A stretch of 64,000 nt of DNA from positions 744,001-808,000 of the forward strand of contig JADJWF010000001.1 in assembly GCA_016716505.1 (NCBI GenBank), in the 5' to 3' direction. Below the pieces are notes generated by a model, which saw nothing but the letters and a program-made list of their open reading frames with translations, did not search any database and was not told where the DNA came from. Source of the stretch: Verrucomicrobiota bacterium. Its GTDB lineage: Bacteria; Verrucomicrobiota; Verrucomicrobiia; Limisphaerales; J093. Every line of letters starts with the position of its first letter. The stretch's first letter is position 1. Both the position numbers and the translations under genes were made by a program. This document shows, piece by piece, positions 49,460 through 58,254 of this stretch.

Positions 49460-50448
49460 GGGGCGGATGGGCTTTGGTTGTTTGCGGGCAGGTTGGTGGA
49501 AAACGAATTCGACTCTGCGGCGGCCTTCTCCAGATCGTTTATGGCGCGATGCAACGCATCACGTGCAACGGCTTCCGCCTCCGGGGTCATCGCGGCCGAT
49601 GGCCTCGGCGGTGCTGGAAGTGGCGAAGTGCGCGTTACGAGCACCGTGAAGTCATTCTTAAGCGAGAGTTCGTTCCGCCCGCCGTCCGGCGTGCCACTGA
49701 TGGCGAAATAGACGGTGCTTGCGGCACATGCAGGCAACACTCCGGGCGCATCGCTGATGGACTGGAAATAGAGTCGGCTGCCAGCACGCACACAGAAGCT
49801 CTCCGGCAGGTAGCGAATCTCCTGATCGGACTTGTTTCGCAACGTGACATGAAAGACGAGCGTGTCCTCGGGGTTGAAGCGGAACACCTCCTCGATGCGG
49901 ATCTCGTAGTCGTTGAAATCCGTGACGAGCGGCTTGTCGGCAAACGTCCTGGCCTCCGCGCCGGCCACGGCGTCCGGTTGCTGTTTCTTCAGCAACGGGA
50001 ACGTCTTGGCTTTGTCGAGCAACGCCAGCAGGCGAGTCGGGGTGACCTGTGGCGCAGGTTGGACATTCTGGGCGGTGGCAGCCCGGTCTTCGAGGTTCAG
50101 CGCCAGCACGGGTGTATCGCTCTCCACCAACTCGAAGACATAGGTGCGCTTGTTCCAGCGGATATTAAGGTTCGTAGCGGCCTTCCGTGCCAGCGCGCGG
50201 ACGGACAGGAACGATGAGCCTTTTGTGTGCGCCAGTTGGAATTGCCCTGGCGTCTTGCCGTCGGCAGTCACGCCCACCGCATCAATCGCCGAAATCGGTC
50301 CGGGCAGGCTGATAGTGGTGACCCGGTTCGTTGCGACCGGCACGGTGACAACCACTCGTTCGTCGAGCGTGATGCGCTGGATCGCTTCGGGCGGTTCGGC
50401 CAACGCGAGCGTGGCCGACAGGAGGAGTATGCTAATGGGTGATTTCAT
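49456..50448 (-). CDS. trbG: TrbG/VirB9-like T4SS protein
   Basis: A 330-residue exported protein with a signal peptide (I-S-I-L-L-L-S-A-T-L-A-L-A). Beta-rich sequence resembles the VirB9 core (W-N-K-R-T-Y-V-F-E-L-V near residues 99-109). The last ~60 residues are Pro/Ala-rich and not typical. It pairs with VirB10 and a lipoprotein in the outer-membrane core complex. It overlaps the VirB10-like gene by 4 bp and the upstream VirB8 gene by 17 bp. The identity rests on order and partial sequence. Confidence 0.68.
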   Translation of the reverse strand: MKSPISILLLSATLALAEPPEAIQRITLDERVVVTVPVATNRVTTISLPGPISAIDAVGVTADGKTPGQFQLAHTKGSSFLSVRALARKAATNLNIRWNKRTYVFELVESDTPVLALNLEDRAATAQNVQPAPQVTPTRLLALLDKAKTFPLLKKQQPDAVAGAEARTFADKPLVTDFNDYEIRIEEVFRFNPEDTLVFHVTLRNKSDQEIRYLPESFCVRAGSRLYFQSISDAPGVLPACAASTVYFAISGTPDGGRNELSLKNDFTVLVTRTSPLPAPPRPSAAMTPEAEAVARDALHRAINDLEKAAAESNSFSTNLPANNQSPSAP

Positions 50449-51100
50449 ATTTGAAGTCGCCGACAGCGGTAGGGAAACGACCGTTGGCAGCCATGTTGGG
50501 GTTGCGGAGCAGACGGAGACTCAGTTTGAAGGTGAACGCCTCGGAGAAGGCCTTCTCCTGGAAGATGCCGGTGCGGATGACCTGGCCGGAAACGGTAGCC
50601 AGCACTTCGTTTTCGCGCGTGGCAAGGATGTCGATCTTGGCAATCTCCGGCTTCTGGTGAAGCTGCTTGGCGCGGAACTCGACCGCCTCACGCGTGCGAT
50701 GCTCGCGCGCTTTCTCCAACGCCGACTTGAGGAACATCTGCCGAAGCAGCTCCGGATGGTCGAAGTCCTTCGGGTTGCGCTCAAGAAACGTGATGGTCGC
50801 CAGTTCGGCCTGTTGGGCATGCAAGTCTTTGGCCTCGGCAAACTGAAGCAGCGGGCTGATGTAGTAGGTCTCCGCCGGGTCAATGATGACCACGCGCTCG
50901 CGCTGCTTGAATTGGTTGATGATGTGGTAGCGGTCGAGCGCCGCGACAACCGTCACGGCGACGGCCACGAAGAACCAGAACCACGGCAGCCGGTCGCGTT
51001 GGGCGAACAACTGTGTCGGGTCGAACTTCTTCCGGGCGACGCGGGCGGGCGCGCCGTTGCCGGTGGGCGTTACACGAGAGCTGAGATCGGTGGTTTCCAT
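50432..51100 (-). CDS. trbF: TrbF/VirB8-like T4SS protein
   Basis: A 222-residue bitopic protein. A cytoplasmic N-terminus is followed by a TM at about residues 40-57 (W-F-W-F-F-V-A-V-A-V-T-V-V-A-A-L), and a periplasmic domain ends with the F-K-L-S-L-R-L-L-R-N-P strand typical of the VirB8 NTF2-like fold. It nucleates T4SS assembly. Gene position between VirB6-like and VirB9-like genes supports it. Confidence 0.75.
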   Translation of the reverse strand: METTDLSSRVTPTGNGAPARVARKKFDPTQLFAQRDRLPWFWFFVAVAVTVVAALDRYHIINQFKQRERVVIIDPAETYYISPLLQFAEAKDLHAQQAELATITFLERNPKDFDHPELLRQMFLKSALEKAREHRTREAVEFRAKQLHQKPEIAKIDILATRENEVLATVSGQVIRTGIFQEKAFSEAFTFKLSLRLLRNPNMAANGRFPTAVGDFKYEITH

Positions 51101-51102
51101 AA

Positions 51103-52170
51103 TCAGTAGTAGTGGCCTTTGGTCTTGGCGATGAGTTCACGAACGGAGCGGTCGCCGGTGATGTCATCGCCGGGACGACCGCGAGCGGAGCGAGGGGGAA
51201 GGCCAGAACCAGCGATGATGATCGCGCCGGCGCTGCCCTGGCCGGCGGCAGTCGAGAGCGTGCTCAGGATCGCCGCCATGCCGGTTGCACCCACGGTGGC
51301 GAGGGGCAACCCGGTGGTGGAGGCGACGGCCGCCGCACCCGCCGTGGTGGCAGCGGTCTGGAGAAAACTGCCGACTGCACCAGAAATGAGCTGGCCGCCT
51401 GCAAGCGTGCCGTAGCTGATAACCTTCTGGATGACGACCGGTGCAGAAATGGTACTGAACACGATCCAAAAGGCCACGACCGCCACTCCAAACGTGGCTT
51501 GCAGGGAATAGAGCGTGGCGGTTGGGTCAATGAATTTGAAAGCCGGGTCGGTCATGAAATCGAGAATGCCCTGGGTGATGAGCGCCGCGACGGCCCAGCC
51601 GAGCGGCCAGAGCAGCACGCCAACGATGTGCATCAGGTAACGGCTGCCGATCGACCGAAGCGGGCGAATGGCCATAAAGCCAATCATCAGGGGCGAGAGC
51701 GCGTAGGCGGTGAACAGGATGAACTTCTGAATGATGTAGGCCCAGAACAGCAGCAGCGAGGCGAACTGACCAAAGAGCCAGAGAAAGCCAGAGATGAGCA
51801 GTTCAACGGTAAAGCTGTTGAGGTCGCTCAGAATATCCCACCAAGAACGGTCAGTCCCGGTATCACGCTTGATGATGAGCAACTGATTGTATTGGTCTTG
51901 AACGTTCGACGGATCAACGCCCAAGCCGTCGAGAATGGAGGTTTGCAGGAGTTGTTGGGCCTGATTGCCCCATTGCGGCAGCATCACCAGCAGGGCGGTC
52001 AACACGAACAAGCGCACGATGTGCAAGATGAGCGTCTTGCCGCTGAACCCGTGGACGACGAGAAGGATCGTCCCGACGATGAACAACATGAACGCCACGA
52101 TGCGCAGCAATTCGTGCAGTTCGACGCACTTTTGCAGGAACGTCGGGAAGAGTTGTTCAAAGGTTGCCAT
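51103..52170 (-). CDS. trbL: TrbL/VirB6-like polytopic T4SS protein
   Basis: A 355-residue membrane protein with about six hydrophobic segments (around residues 18-42, 47-62, 115-135, 145-165, 185-205, 230-260) and a Gly/Ala-rich, Ser-rich C-terminus. This layout matches TrbL/VirB6, the inner-membrane channel component. It lies directly upstream of the VirB8-like gene with 2 bp between. Confidence 0.8.
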   Translation of the reverse strand: MATFEQLFPTFLQKCVELHELLRIVAFMLFIVGTILLVVHGFSGKTLILHIVRLFVLTALLVMLPQWGNQAQQLLQTSILDGLGVDPSNVQDQYNQLLIIKRDTGTDRSWWDILSDLNSFTVELLISGFLWLFGQFASLLLFWAYIIQKFILFTAYALSPLMIGFMAIRPLRSIGSRYLMHIVGVLLWPLGWAVAALITQGILDFMTDPAFKFIDPTATLYSLQATFGVAVVAFWIVFSTISAPVVIQKVISYGTLAGGQLISGAVGSFLQTAATTAGAAAVASTTGLPLATVGATGMAAILSTLSTAAGQGSAGAIIIAGSGLPPRSARGRPGDDITGDRSVRELIAKTKGHYY

Positions 52171-52194
52171 AGTCAGGACGATTTGAGGGGGCGG

Positions 52195-52995
52195 TTACTG
52201 GGTCGGGAATGCGGTGGGCGCATTCACCAGGCGGAAGGTTTGCCCGTATTTCTGCACCGCCTCGGTGAACTCGGCGTGCTGCTGCTCTTTCTTCGCCTCG
52301 ATCTGGCGCTGCGCCTCGTTGCGATTGGCCACGTCCTGAACCAGCGCCGACGCGGTGGCCTGATTGATCTCGTAGTCCGTGTTGTTGAGCGCGGACGACA
52401 GACCGATGAGCACGCCGGTCAACTTCTGCACCTCGGCGTCGGTGGTGGCGTTCTTCAACGCCGTCGTGGTGCGGGCGATTTCCTCCTTGAGCGCGACTCG
52501 CCGGGCGGTGGCGTCTGTAGTGACAGACAAAAAGTTGTCCGTCGTCTTCTGCACGGCCGCGACCGGCAGATACGGCGATTCGCGGCGGGTGACGGTTGCT
52601 CCGTTCGGAGTGGTAAACGTCGTGCCGATACTGCTGAACAGGCCGTTGGCGTCATAGAGCATGGCCTGGCCCGCATCCGCAGCCCCTTCGAGCGCCGTGA
52701 GCGTCTGGCCGAGCTCAGTCTTCCGCAAATCGGTGACCAGCGGTTGAACCGTCGTGAGGAGGACGGCTTTGGGATCGCCGAACAGGCTCTCGTAGTGCTT
52801 GAACTCGTTCAGTTGGTCGTTGAGCGTCTGGATCTGCTGCACCTGGTTTTGAATGACCTTCACGAATTGCGCGATTTCCTGCGCGGTGTTCATGATGGAT
52901 TGCATCTGCGCGGTGGGGTCAAAGACCACCCATTGCGCGCGGGCCGATACCGTGACGCCGAGCGTCAGGAGCGTGAGTGCGATGAGTCTTTTCAT
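52195..52995 (-). CDS. trbJ: TrbJ/VirB5-like T4SS protein
   Basis: A 266-residue exported protein with a signal peptide (I-A-L-T-L-L-T-L-G-V-T-V-S-A-R-A). The mature part starts W-V-V-F-D-P-T and is a long Gln/Thr-rich helical bundle (Q-V-Q-Q-I-Q-T-L-N-D-Q-L near residues 52-63), matching TrbJ/VirB5 pilus-tip proteins. A good Shine-Dalgarno (AAAGGAAG) precedes the ATG. It lies upstream of TrbL as in conjugation operons. Confidence 0.82.
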   Translation of the reverse strand: MKRLIALTLLTLGVTVSARAQWVVFDPTAQMQSIMNTAQEIAQFVKVIQNQVQQIQTLNDQLNEFKHYESLFGDPKAVLLTTVQPLVTDLRKTELGQTLTALEGAADAGQAMLYDANGLFSSIGTTFTTPNGATVTRRESPYLPVAAVQKTTDNFLSVTTDATARRVALKEEIARTTTALKNATTDAEVQKLTGVLIGLSSALNNTDYEINQATASALVQDVANRNEAQRQIEAKKEQQHAEFTEAVQKYGQTFRLVNAPTAFPTQ

Positions 52996-53034
52996 GGTGT
53001 GCTTCCTTTCTCTGTTGGTTGCAGATGTGGCCTG

Positions 53035-53460
53035 CTATTCCTCGATACGGAGGAGTTTTGTTGATGGTTGGAACGTTACCCCGTCAATCCGCTGTTCCGG
53101 CAACTGCACGGGGTAAAGGCGGACGCTGCCGACCTGATTGCGTTGGCGCTGCATGGATACATACAGCCAATACTGCTGTTTCACGGCGTCGCTCTTGCCC
53201 TTGTCGTAGCCGGTGGCGTAAGCCTTTTCGGCCTGCTTCTTTGCGGCGTAGTGCAGCGTCTCGCTGACGATCACTCCGCCCGCCGCGCCAGCGGCGGTGA
53301 TGAGCGGATCACCGTCGGAGAGCTCGTGGCCGAGGTATGCGCCGCCCGCGCCGAGGGCAACGTCGCTAATGGGACGTGTGGCGGAGCAACCAGCAATCAA
53401 GCCGGCCACCAGGGCGAGCAGGAGGAGTCTGGATACGTTCGTGATGAGTTTCGTTTTCAT
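53035..53460 (-). CDS. Lipoprotein with glycine-zipper-like segment
   Basis: A 141-residue protein with a lipobox (L-I-A-G-C, Cys about residue 25) and a Gly/Ala segment D-V-A-L-G-A-G-G-A-Y-L-G-H (about residues 33-45) like a glycine zipper. A second Ala/Gly run, A-A-G-A-A-G-G-V-I, follows near residue 56. It lies between VirB4 and TrbJ genes. The position resembles TrbH or entry-exclusion lipoproteins; function not shown. Confidence 0.68.
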   Translation of the reverse strand: MKTKLITNVSRLLLLALVAGLIAGCSATRPISDVALGAGGAYLGHELSDGDPLITAAGAAGGVIVSETLHYAAKKQAEKAYATGYDKGKSDAVKQQYWLYVSMQRQRNQVGSVRLYPVQLPEQRIDGVTFQPSTKLLRIEE

Positions 53461-53465
53461 ATCGG

Positions 53466-56201
53466 TCAGTGGTTTTTGGTGTTGCCGTCTATGCGGCGGT
53501 TAGCGTGGAGAATGATTCCCTCAACGACACTGGGGCTCTGGCGAAGCTCGCGGGCGCGGCGGTCGAAGTGTTCACCGCTCGAACTGGAGCAGTAGAGCAT
53601 CTCGGGCGAGGCGACGTTGTGGACCGTGCCACAGATGTTTCGTGCCGAGTCGGTGTGCAGGTAGGTGAACGGCGAATACTTCTCGCCGGGCTGATGGTCG
53701 GGCAGCGGGTAATTCATGATGGCGTGCTGCGTCACCTCGGGCAGCGCGATGTCCTTGCCCATGTCGTCCAGGTCGGCGCGGTCGTTCTGCCGCATGATGA
53801 AGAACTGGCGGCTGTTCCCGAACACGGCAGAACGGATGCGCGACTGTTTGAACCGCGCGTATTGCTGCACGATGGAGATGTTCCAGCAGTTGAACTTGCG
53901 AAGCTGGGCGTAACTTTCCTGCACGATTTCCTGCCCGCCGGGGATGTCGAGAAAGCGAGCGACTTCCTCGTAGATGTTCCGCTTCCGAATCGCGCGCGGC
54001 AGCGTCATGATGTGCTTGCGCGCGTGGTTGGTGATGAGGAAGCCAGCAGCGGCTTTCAGCTCCTTCGCCGATTCCGGGATATAGCCCAACTCGAAGTGCG
54101 CGATCTTGCCCGTGAGCGACAGGTTGCTCGTGCCGTCGAACAGGCAGCCGTAGTTGCCGTCGCGACACCACGGCAGGATGAGCGTGGCGATTTCCATGAT
54201 CTGGTCGCGCTCCGCGCCCATCGGGTCGAGCATCATCAATTCCTGGAGCATCCGGTGCGTCGGGAACTCCTCGGGCGTGAAATAGGCGAAGGCCAGATTG
54301 CGGACTTCCTTGCTGGTCTTCGGCTCTTTCAGGAACTTCAACGCCTCGGCTTCGTCGAACTGTGCCAGGTAGGCTTCCGCCTCGGCGGGGTTGACGGCTC
54401 GCCAATCGCGGAAATCGGCGAAGGTTTCGAGGCTGGTCGCGCCGGGCGGCATCCGCTCGGCCCGAAACTGCTGGAGTGCCAGCGCGTGCCGGGCGATGAC
54501 GAGCAACTGGTCGTGCCGTTTCTTCTGCCAGTCCTGGAAGGAATCCTCGTAAAGCAGATTCAGATACTTGGCGATCTGCGCCTGGCGGAGCATCTGTTTG
54601 TCCTCCTGGGCGCTCGTGCCAATCATCCGGGCGACCAGCGCAGTTGAGGCGGAGAGATGATCGGGCGTGAGCGGCAGCCCCTTCGTGTCGAGGTAGTTGA
54701 TGGTCAAGTCGCCGTCCGGGTGAATGATGATGGGCCGCGCACCTTCTTCGACCGTCGCGGTGTAAATGCCGTAGCTGAGTCCTTCTTCGATGATGACGGT
54801 GTAACCGAAGTAGCCTTCCGTTTGGGTGAGCAGGTCACAGACGGTCACGGATTTGCCCGCGCCGGACATGCCGAGCAACACGGCGTGCTGCGGGGACGCG
54901 GAATCCTTGCCGCCGGAGAACGTCTGGATGCCGACGAGATTGTTGGCCGGGCCATCATAGATCGCCTCGGCGGTGGCCAGGTGGCCGGTGAATGTGCTCG
55001 TGACCGGCAGCATGTCGGCGAGGAAGCGATGTTCGGCGTAGAGCTTCCGGTGCTCGTAGCGTCCCCACGTCCAGCCGGGCCAGGTCTGGAAGAACAGATT
55101 CTTCGAGGTGCTGGGCAGATTACTCTCGAAGTATTGGGCCGCGTTCATGGAGTTGATGGCATTCTTGATTGCCCCGGCCTTGGCGTTGAGGCCGTCGCGG
55201 GTCTTGTCCCAAACGCGGATGGCGAACATGGCGTGGAACGGGATGGTCTGCCCCTGCATCAACGCGTGAATCTTCTTCTGCTTCTTCTCCATCACCGTCA
55301 GCAGGGAGATTTTCTTCTCGCTGGCGTAATCGCCGGCCACGCGATCGTGCTCCTTCTCCTCCTTGTTGATTTCCTGGGTGATGGGCAGCGGATCAATGTT
55401 CACCGTGATGGTGTAGTCCAGGAGGCGGAGATTGGTGAGGCGTTGAATGATGCCGGGATAGGTCGTGCGCGGCCAACGGGTCAGGACGATGATCGAGTGG
55501 TAGTGGCCATCGAGGAAGAAGCCGAAGTCAGACTGCCCGTTCCCCTCGCTGTGCCAGCAATTCTCCTGAATCGAAAGCTCCGGCGCGAAACCGTCCGCCG
55601 GATCGTAGTCGAACCGGTCGTTGAGCGACGGATTGAGGAAGCGCTTGTAGTGGCGGAAGTGGTCGGCATCTGTCATGGCCAGCACGCGTGCCCCGGCTGA
55701 GCCGAAGATTTCGAGGAGTAGGCGGTGAACATGCTCGAACTCGGTCTGAAGCTGTTCGAGCAGCGTCTGGTAGTAATCGCGGCGGGCAGCGGCGGTCTGG
55801 AACTTCGTCGGCACGTTCTCCAGTGCCCGTGAGATGTAGAAGATGACGCGCTGACGGCGGAGTTTGCGCTCGGACATCGCCTGCCAATAACGCGCGAAGC
55901 GTTCGTTGCGGGCGCGCTTGGTCCAGACGTTGGAAAAGCGCTCTGTCTCCTGCTGGTAACGCAGCAACTCCCCCTTGTAGTCGGAATCGCAGAAGTATTG
56001 CACTTGTAGCCGCTGGTTTTCGTGGAGGGACGCCAGCAGGAGACAGAGCTGGTCCTGGAAGTCGTTCAGGTCGGCAATCGGGCTGTTCGTCAGGTCGGGG
56101 GACTCGAAGATGAAGCCCTTCGACACGAAGCCGCCACGCCGCAGGTGGTTGAACACGATGAGGTTGTGGGTGAAGAAGCCGTTGGGTGCGCGCTCGAACA
56201 T
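53466..56201 (-). CDS. trbE: TrbE/VirB4-type T4SS ATPase
   Basis: A 911-residue ATPase that energises pilus biogenesis and substrate transfer. Walker A is G-M-S-G-A-G-K-S-V (about residues 441-449). A Walker B-like E-E-V-A-R-F-L follows in the N-I-Y-E-E-V segment near residue 750, and the hexamer-forming C-terminal domain carries Q-Q-Y-A-R-F-K near residue 795. Length and order match VirB4/TrbE. It is the best anchor for identifying this cluster as a conjugative T4SS. Confidence 0.92.
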   Translation of the reverse strand: MFERAPNGFFTHNLIVFNHLRRGGFVSKGFIFESPDLTNSPIADLNDFQDQLCLLLASLHENQRLQVQYFCDSDYKGELLRYQQETERFSNVWTKRARNERFARYWQAMSERKLRRQRVIFYISRALENVPTKFQTAAARRDYYQTLLEQLQTEFEHVHRLLLEIFGSAGARVLAMTDADHFRHYKRFLNPSLNDRFDYDPADGFAPELSIQENCWHSEGNGQSDFGFFLDGHYHSIIVLTRWPRTTYPGIIQRLTNLRLLDYTITVNIDPLPITQEINKEEKEHDRVAGDYASEKKISLLTVMEKKQKKIHALMQGQTIPFHAMFAIRVWDKTRDGLNAKAGAIKNAINSMNAAQYFESNLPSTSKNLFFQTWPGWTWGRYEHRKLYAEHRFLADMLPVTSTFTGHLATAEAIYDGPANNLVGIQTFSGGKDSASPQHAVLLGMSGAGKSVTVCDLLTQTEGYFGYTVIIEEGLSYGIYTATVEEGARPIIIHPDGDLTINYLDTKGLPLTPDHLSASTALVARMIGTSAQEDKQMLRQAQIAKYLNLLYEDSFQDWQKKRHDQLLVIARHALALQQFRAERMPPGATSLETFADFRDWRAVNPAEAEAYLAQFDEAEALKFLKEPKTSKEVRNLAFAYFTPEEFPTHRMLQELMMLDPMGAERDQIMEIATLILPWCRDGNYGCLFDGTSNLSLTGKIAHFELGYIPESAKELKAAAGFLITNHARKHIMTLPRAIRKRNIYEEVARFLDIPGGQEIVQESYAQLRKFNCWNISIVQQYARFKQSRIRSAVFGNSRQFFIMRQNDRADLDDMGKDIALPEVTQHAIMNYPLPDHQPGEKYSPFTYLHTDSARNICGTVHNVASPEMLYCSSSSGEHFDRRARELRQSPSVVEGIILHANRRIDGNTKNH

Positions 56202-56204
56202 AGG

Positions 56205-56471
56205 TCAGACTCGGATGGATTTACTGATGACAGCGGGACGTTCGCGGCGGCGGACTTTTGCCACGATGTGATTCACTTTCTCCAAGTCCCCCACGAGCCG
56301 CTGAACGGAGCGCGCCTTGCCGATTTCGTTCGTCGCTACGTAGGCTTCCCGGACGTGGGCCAAGGCGCGCTCCATGTGCTCGCGCGCGGTGGGGTCAAGG
56401 TCGTTCCGGTGGAGATTCTCACGCAGCGCCTGGTCGGCGGTGTCGAGTTGTTCAAAGATGTAGCGGCTCAT
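56205..56471 (-). CDS. Small helical protein of the T4SS operon
   Basis: An 88-residue charged protein (M-S-R-Y-I-F-E-Q-L-D-T-A-D... ending R-R-R-E-R-P-A-V-I). It appears wholly helical, without a membrane segment. It overlaps the 3' end of the VirB3-like gene by 4 bp and is followed 3 bp later by VirB4. A longer frame upstream is the antisense-free tail of another frame and not coding. Function unknown. Confidence 0.6.
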   Translation of the reverse strand: MSRYIFEQLDTADQALRENLHRNDLDPTAREHMERALAHVREAYVATNEIGKARSVQRLVGDLEKVNHIVAKVRRRERPAVISKSIRV

Positions 56472-56806
56472 AGCAGGTCCTTTGCGAGTGGATGCGTGAG
56501 GCGCGGAGGTTCGGGGGCAAAACCGCCACCAGTGAACACGCGCTCGAAAATGTCGCGGTCGTAGCCAGGCGGTTTCCCCTGCCGCAGGCCGAAGATGTAG
56601 GCGAGGCAAAGCCCCACCGGAACGAGCGCCACGCCCAGAGACGTGAGCAACGATGACTTCAGTATTACGAGGAACACGAAGAACACCGTGATGCCCACGC
56701 CGATGCCGCCCACGAGCCACCAGAACAAACCGCCCTCCAATCCCCACGTCCGACCTTTGGAGTCGGAAGCGGCGTTGGTGTCGGTGAGGCGGAGTTCGGC
56801 TTTCAT
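56468..56806 (-). CDS. VirB3-like (TrbD-like) membrane protein
   Basis: A 112-residue protein with two adjacent membrane segments (about residues 27-51 and 54-72) and the C-terminal P-P-G-Y-D-R-D-I-F-E segment. Position directly between pilin and VirB4 genes and two-TM topology match VirB3/TrbD. The sequence itself is weakly informative. Confidence 0.65.
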   Translation of the reverse strand: MKAELRLTDTNAASDSKGRTWGLEGGLFWWLVGGIGVGITVFFVFLVILKSSLLTSLGVALVPVGLCLAYIFGLRQGKPPGYDRDIFERVFTGGGFAPEPPRLTHPLAKDLL

Positions 56807-56845
56807 GGTGGCTCGGGGCGGCGGGTGGCAGGTCGGTTGGCGAGA

Positions 56846-57208
56846 TTAGAAGTTGCCCACACCCACCGTGCTGTTGGTGTCGATGCCGAAGATCTTGAAG
56901 AAGGCAAAGATGACCGCCGGGGCGGCGGCGATGATTGCGCCGCCGATGATGGACATCTTGCCCTGATCCACGTCGCCGCGCCGGATGGCGAAGCCGCCGT
57001 AGATGACGCACGAGATGCCGAGCACGAAGCCGAACATCATGATTACGGCGAGACTGTTGCTGATGCCGGTCTTGAGTTCGGTGGAGTTGAACGCCTGCGC
57101 GTAAGCGGAGGTGCTGTTCAGGGCGAGGACCGCGGCAGCCAGGAGGAGCGATGGCAGCCGCGAGCGGATTTTCTGGCCGAGGGGTTTGATGTGTTTGATG
57201 AGCTTCAT
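56846..57208 (-). CDS. trbC: VirB2/TrbC-like major pilin precursor
   Basis: A 120-residue protein with a long signal peptide (basic start K-L-I-K-H-I-K-P-L-G-Q-K-I-R, hydrophobic residues about 20-36, A-Y-A-Q cleavage). Two hydrophobic segments (about 53-72 and 85-103) are separated by the basic loop R-R-G-D-V-D-Q-G-K. This is the VirB2/TrbC pilin layout. It is the promoter-proximal gene of the minus-strand operon; upstream frame to 57313 adds non-signal-like residues. Confidence 0.82.
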   Translation of the reverse strand: MKLIKHIKPLGQKIRSRLPSLLLAAAVLALNSTSAYAQAFNSTELKTGISNSLAVIMMFGFVLGISCVIYGGFAIRRGDVDQGKMSIIGGAIIAAAPAVIFAFFKIFGIDTNSTVGVGNF

Positions 57209-57344
57209 ACGAGTCGTGTTTTTGTTTTTCTGTCGTTGAGCAGCGACTACCGCGCTGATCACGGGACGCAGCATGAAGCAAAGGACAGAAAGCCGGGTGT
57301 AGGAGGGACACAAGGTGCGGGGATGTCCCTGCTAAAGGTAGGCG

Positions 57345-58253
57345 ATGAACAAAACACCAGACTCGCACAAGCTTACCAACCTCCAGGAACTCGACGTGTT
57401 GTTGCCGCGCGAAATCCGCGGCCAGTCCCACACGATTCCTCGAATCGTCTCCGCCGTTCGCCGGGGCGAACTCGGGCTCACGAAACCGTCACGGCCACGC
57501 GGCAGCTTTCTGCTGCTCGGGCCAACCGGCGTGGGCAAAACCGAGACGGTGGTCGTGACGACGAATCACGTCTTCGGCGATGGGAAGTTGTTCCGGTTCG
57601 ACATGTCGGAGTTTCAGAATCAGGAAGCCCTCGGTCTGCTGCTGGGCGCGCGGCTTGGGGAAATCGGCTACCTCGGTGCGGTGCGCGAACGCGCGGCGGA
57701 AGGCTCGTTGCTGTTCGACGAAGCGGAGAAGGCCCACCCGCGCGTGCTCGACATCCTGTTGCAGTTGCTCGACGCCGCGCGGCTCACGGTCGCGACCGGC
57801 CAGACGCTCGACTTCAGCGGGTTCTACGTGTGGCTCACGTCAAACATTGGGTCGGCGGAACTGATGAGCCTCCAGCACTCGAACGAAGCCACGCTCGAAC
57901 GCCACGTCCTCACCCGTGCGCAACAAGCCTTGCGCCCGGAGATCTTCGCGCGCGTGAATGAGAAGCTCGTGTTCCATCGCCTGAGCTACGAACACCAGTT
58001 GGAGATTGCGGAGAAGTTCCTGTCTCGTGAGATCGAGTTTCTGGCCGTGCGCGGTCACAAGCTCGAACTCGACAAGACCGCCCTGCCGTTTCTCGTCCGA
58101 AAGGGTTTCCACCCGAAGCTCGGCGCACGCCCGATGCGCGATGCCGTGGAGAAGCTCGTCGGCGACGCCGTGACGGAATGCCTGCTCGCCGGTCGCTCCG
58201 CTTGTGGTATTCTCGCGCACGACGAACTGCACGACCGCCTCGGCGTGTTCTAA
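57345..58253 (+). CDS. Stand-alone AAA+ protein (ClpB/ClpA D2-like)
   Basis: A 302-residue AAA+ ATPase. Walker A is G-P-T-G-V-G-K-T (about residues 59-66). Walker B is L-L-F-D-E-A-E-K-A-H-P (about residues 121-131), sensor 1 is T-S-N-I-G-S, and the C-terminal small domain carries G-A-R-P-M-R-D (sensor 2). This is the second ATPase module of ClpB/ClpA without the N-domain or D1. It is divergent from the pilin gene. It may remodel a transfer or defence protein; no protease partner is present. Confidence 0.85.
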   Translation: MNKTPDSHKLTNLQELDVLLPREIRGQSHTIPRIVSAVRRGELGLTKPSRPRGSFLLLGPTGVGKTETVVVTTNHVFGDGKLFRFDMSEFQNQEALGLLLGARLGEIGYLGAVRERAAEGSLLFDEAEKAHPRVLDILLQLLDAARLTVATGQTLDFSGFYVWLTSNIGSAELMSLQHSNEATLERHVLTRAQQALRPEIFARVNEKLVFHRLSYEHQLEIAEKFLSREIEFLAVRGHKLELDKTALPFLVRKGFHPKLGARPMRDAVEKLVGDAVTECLLAGRSACGILAHDELHDRLGVF

Positions 58254-58254
58254 T

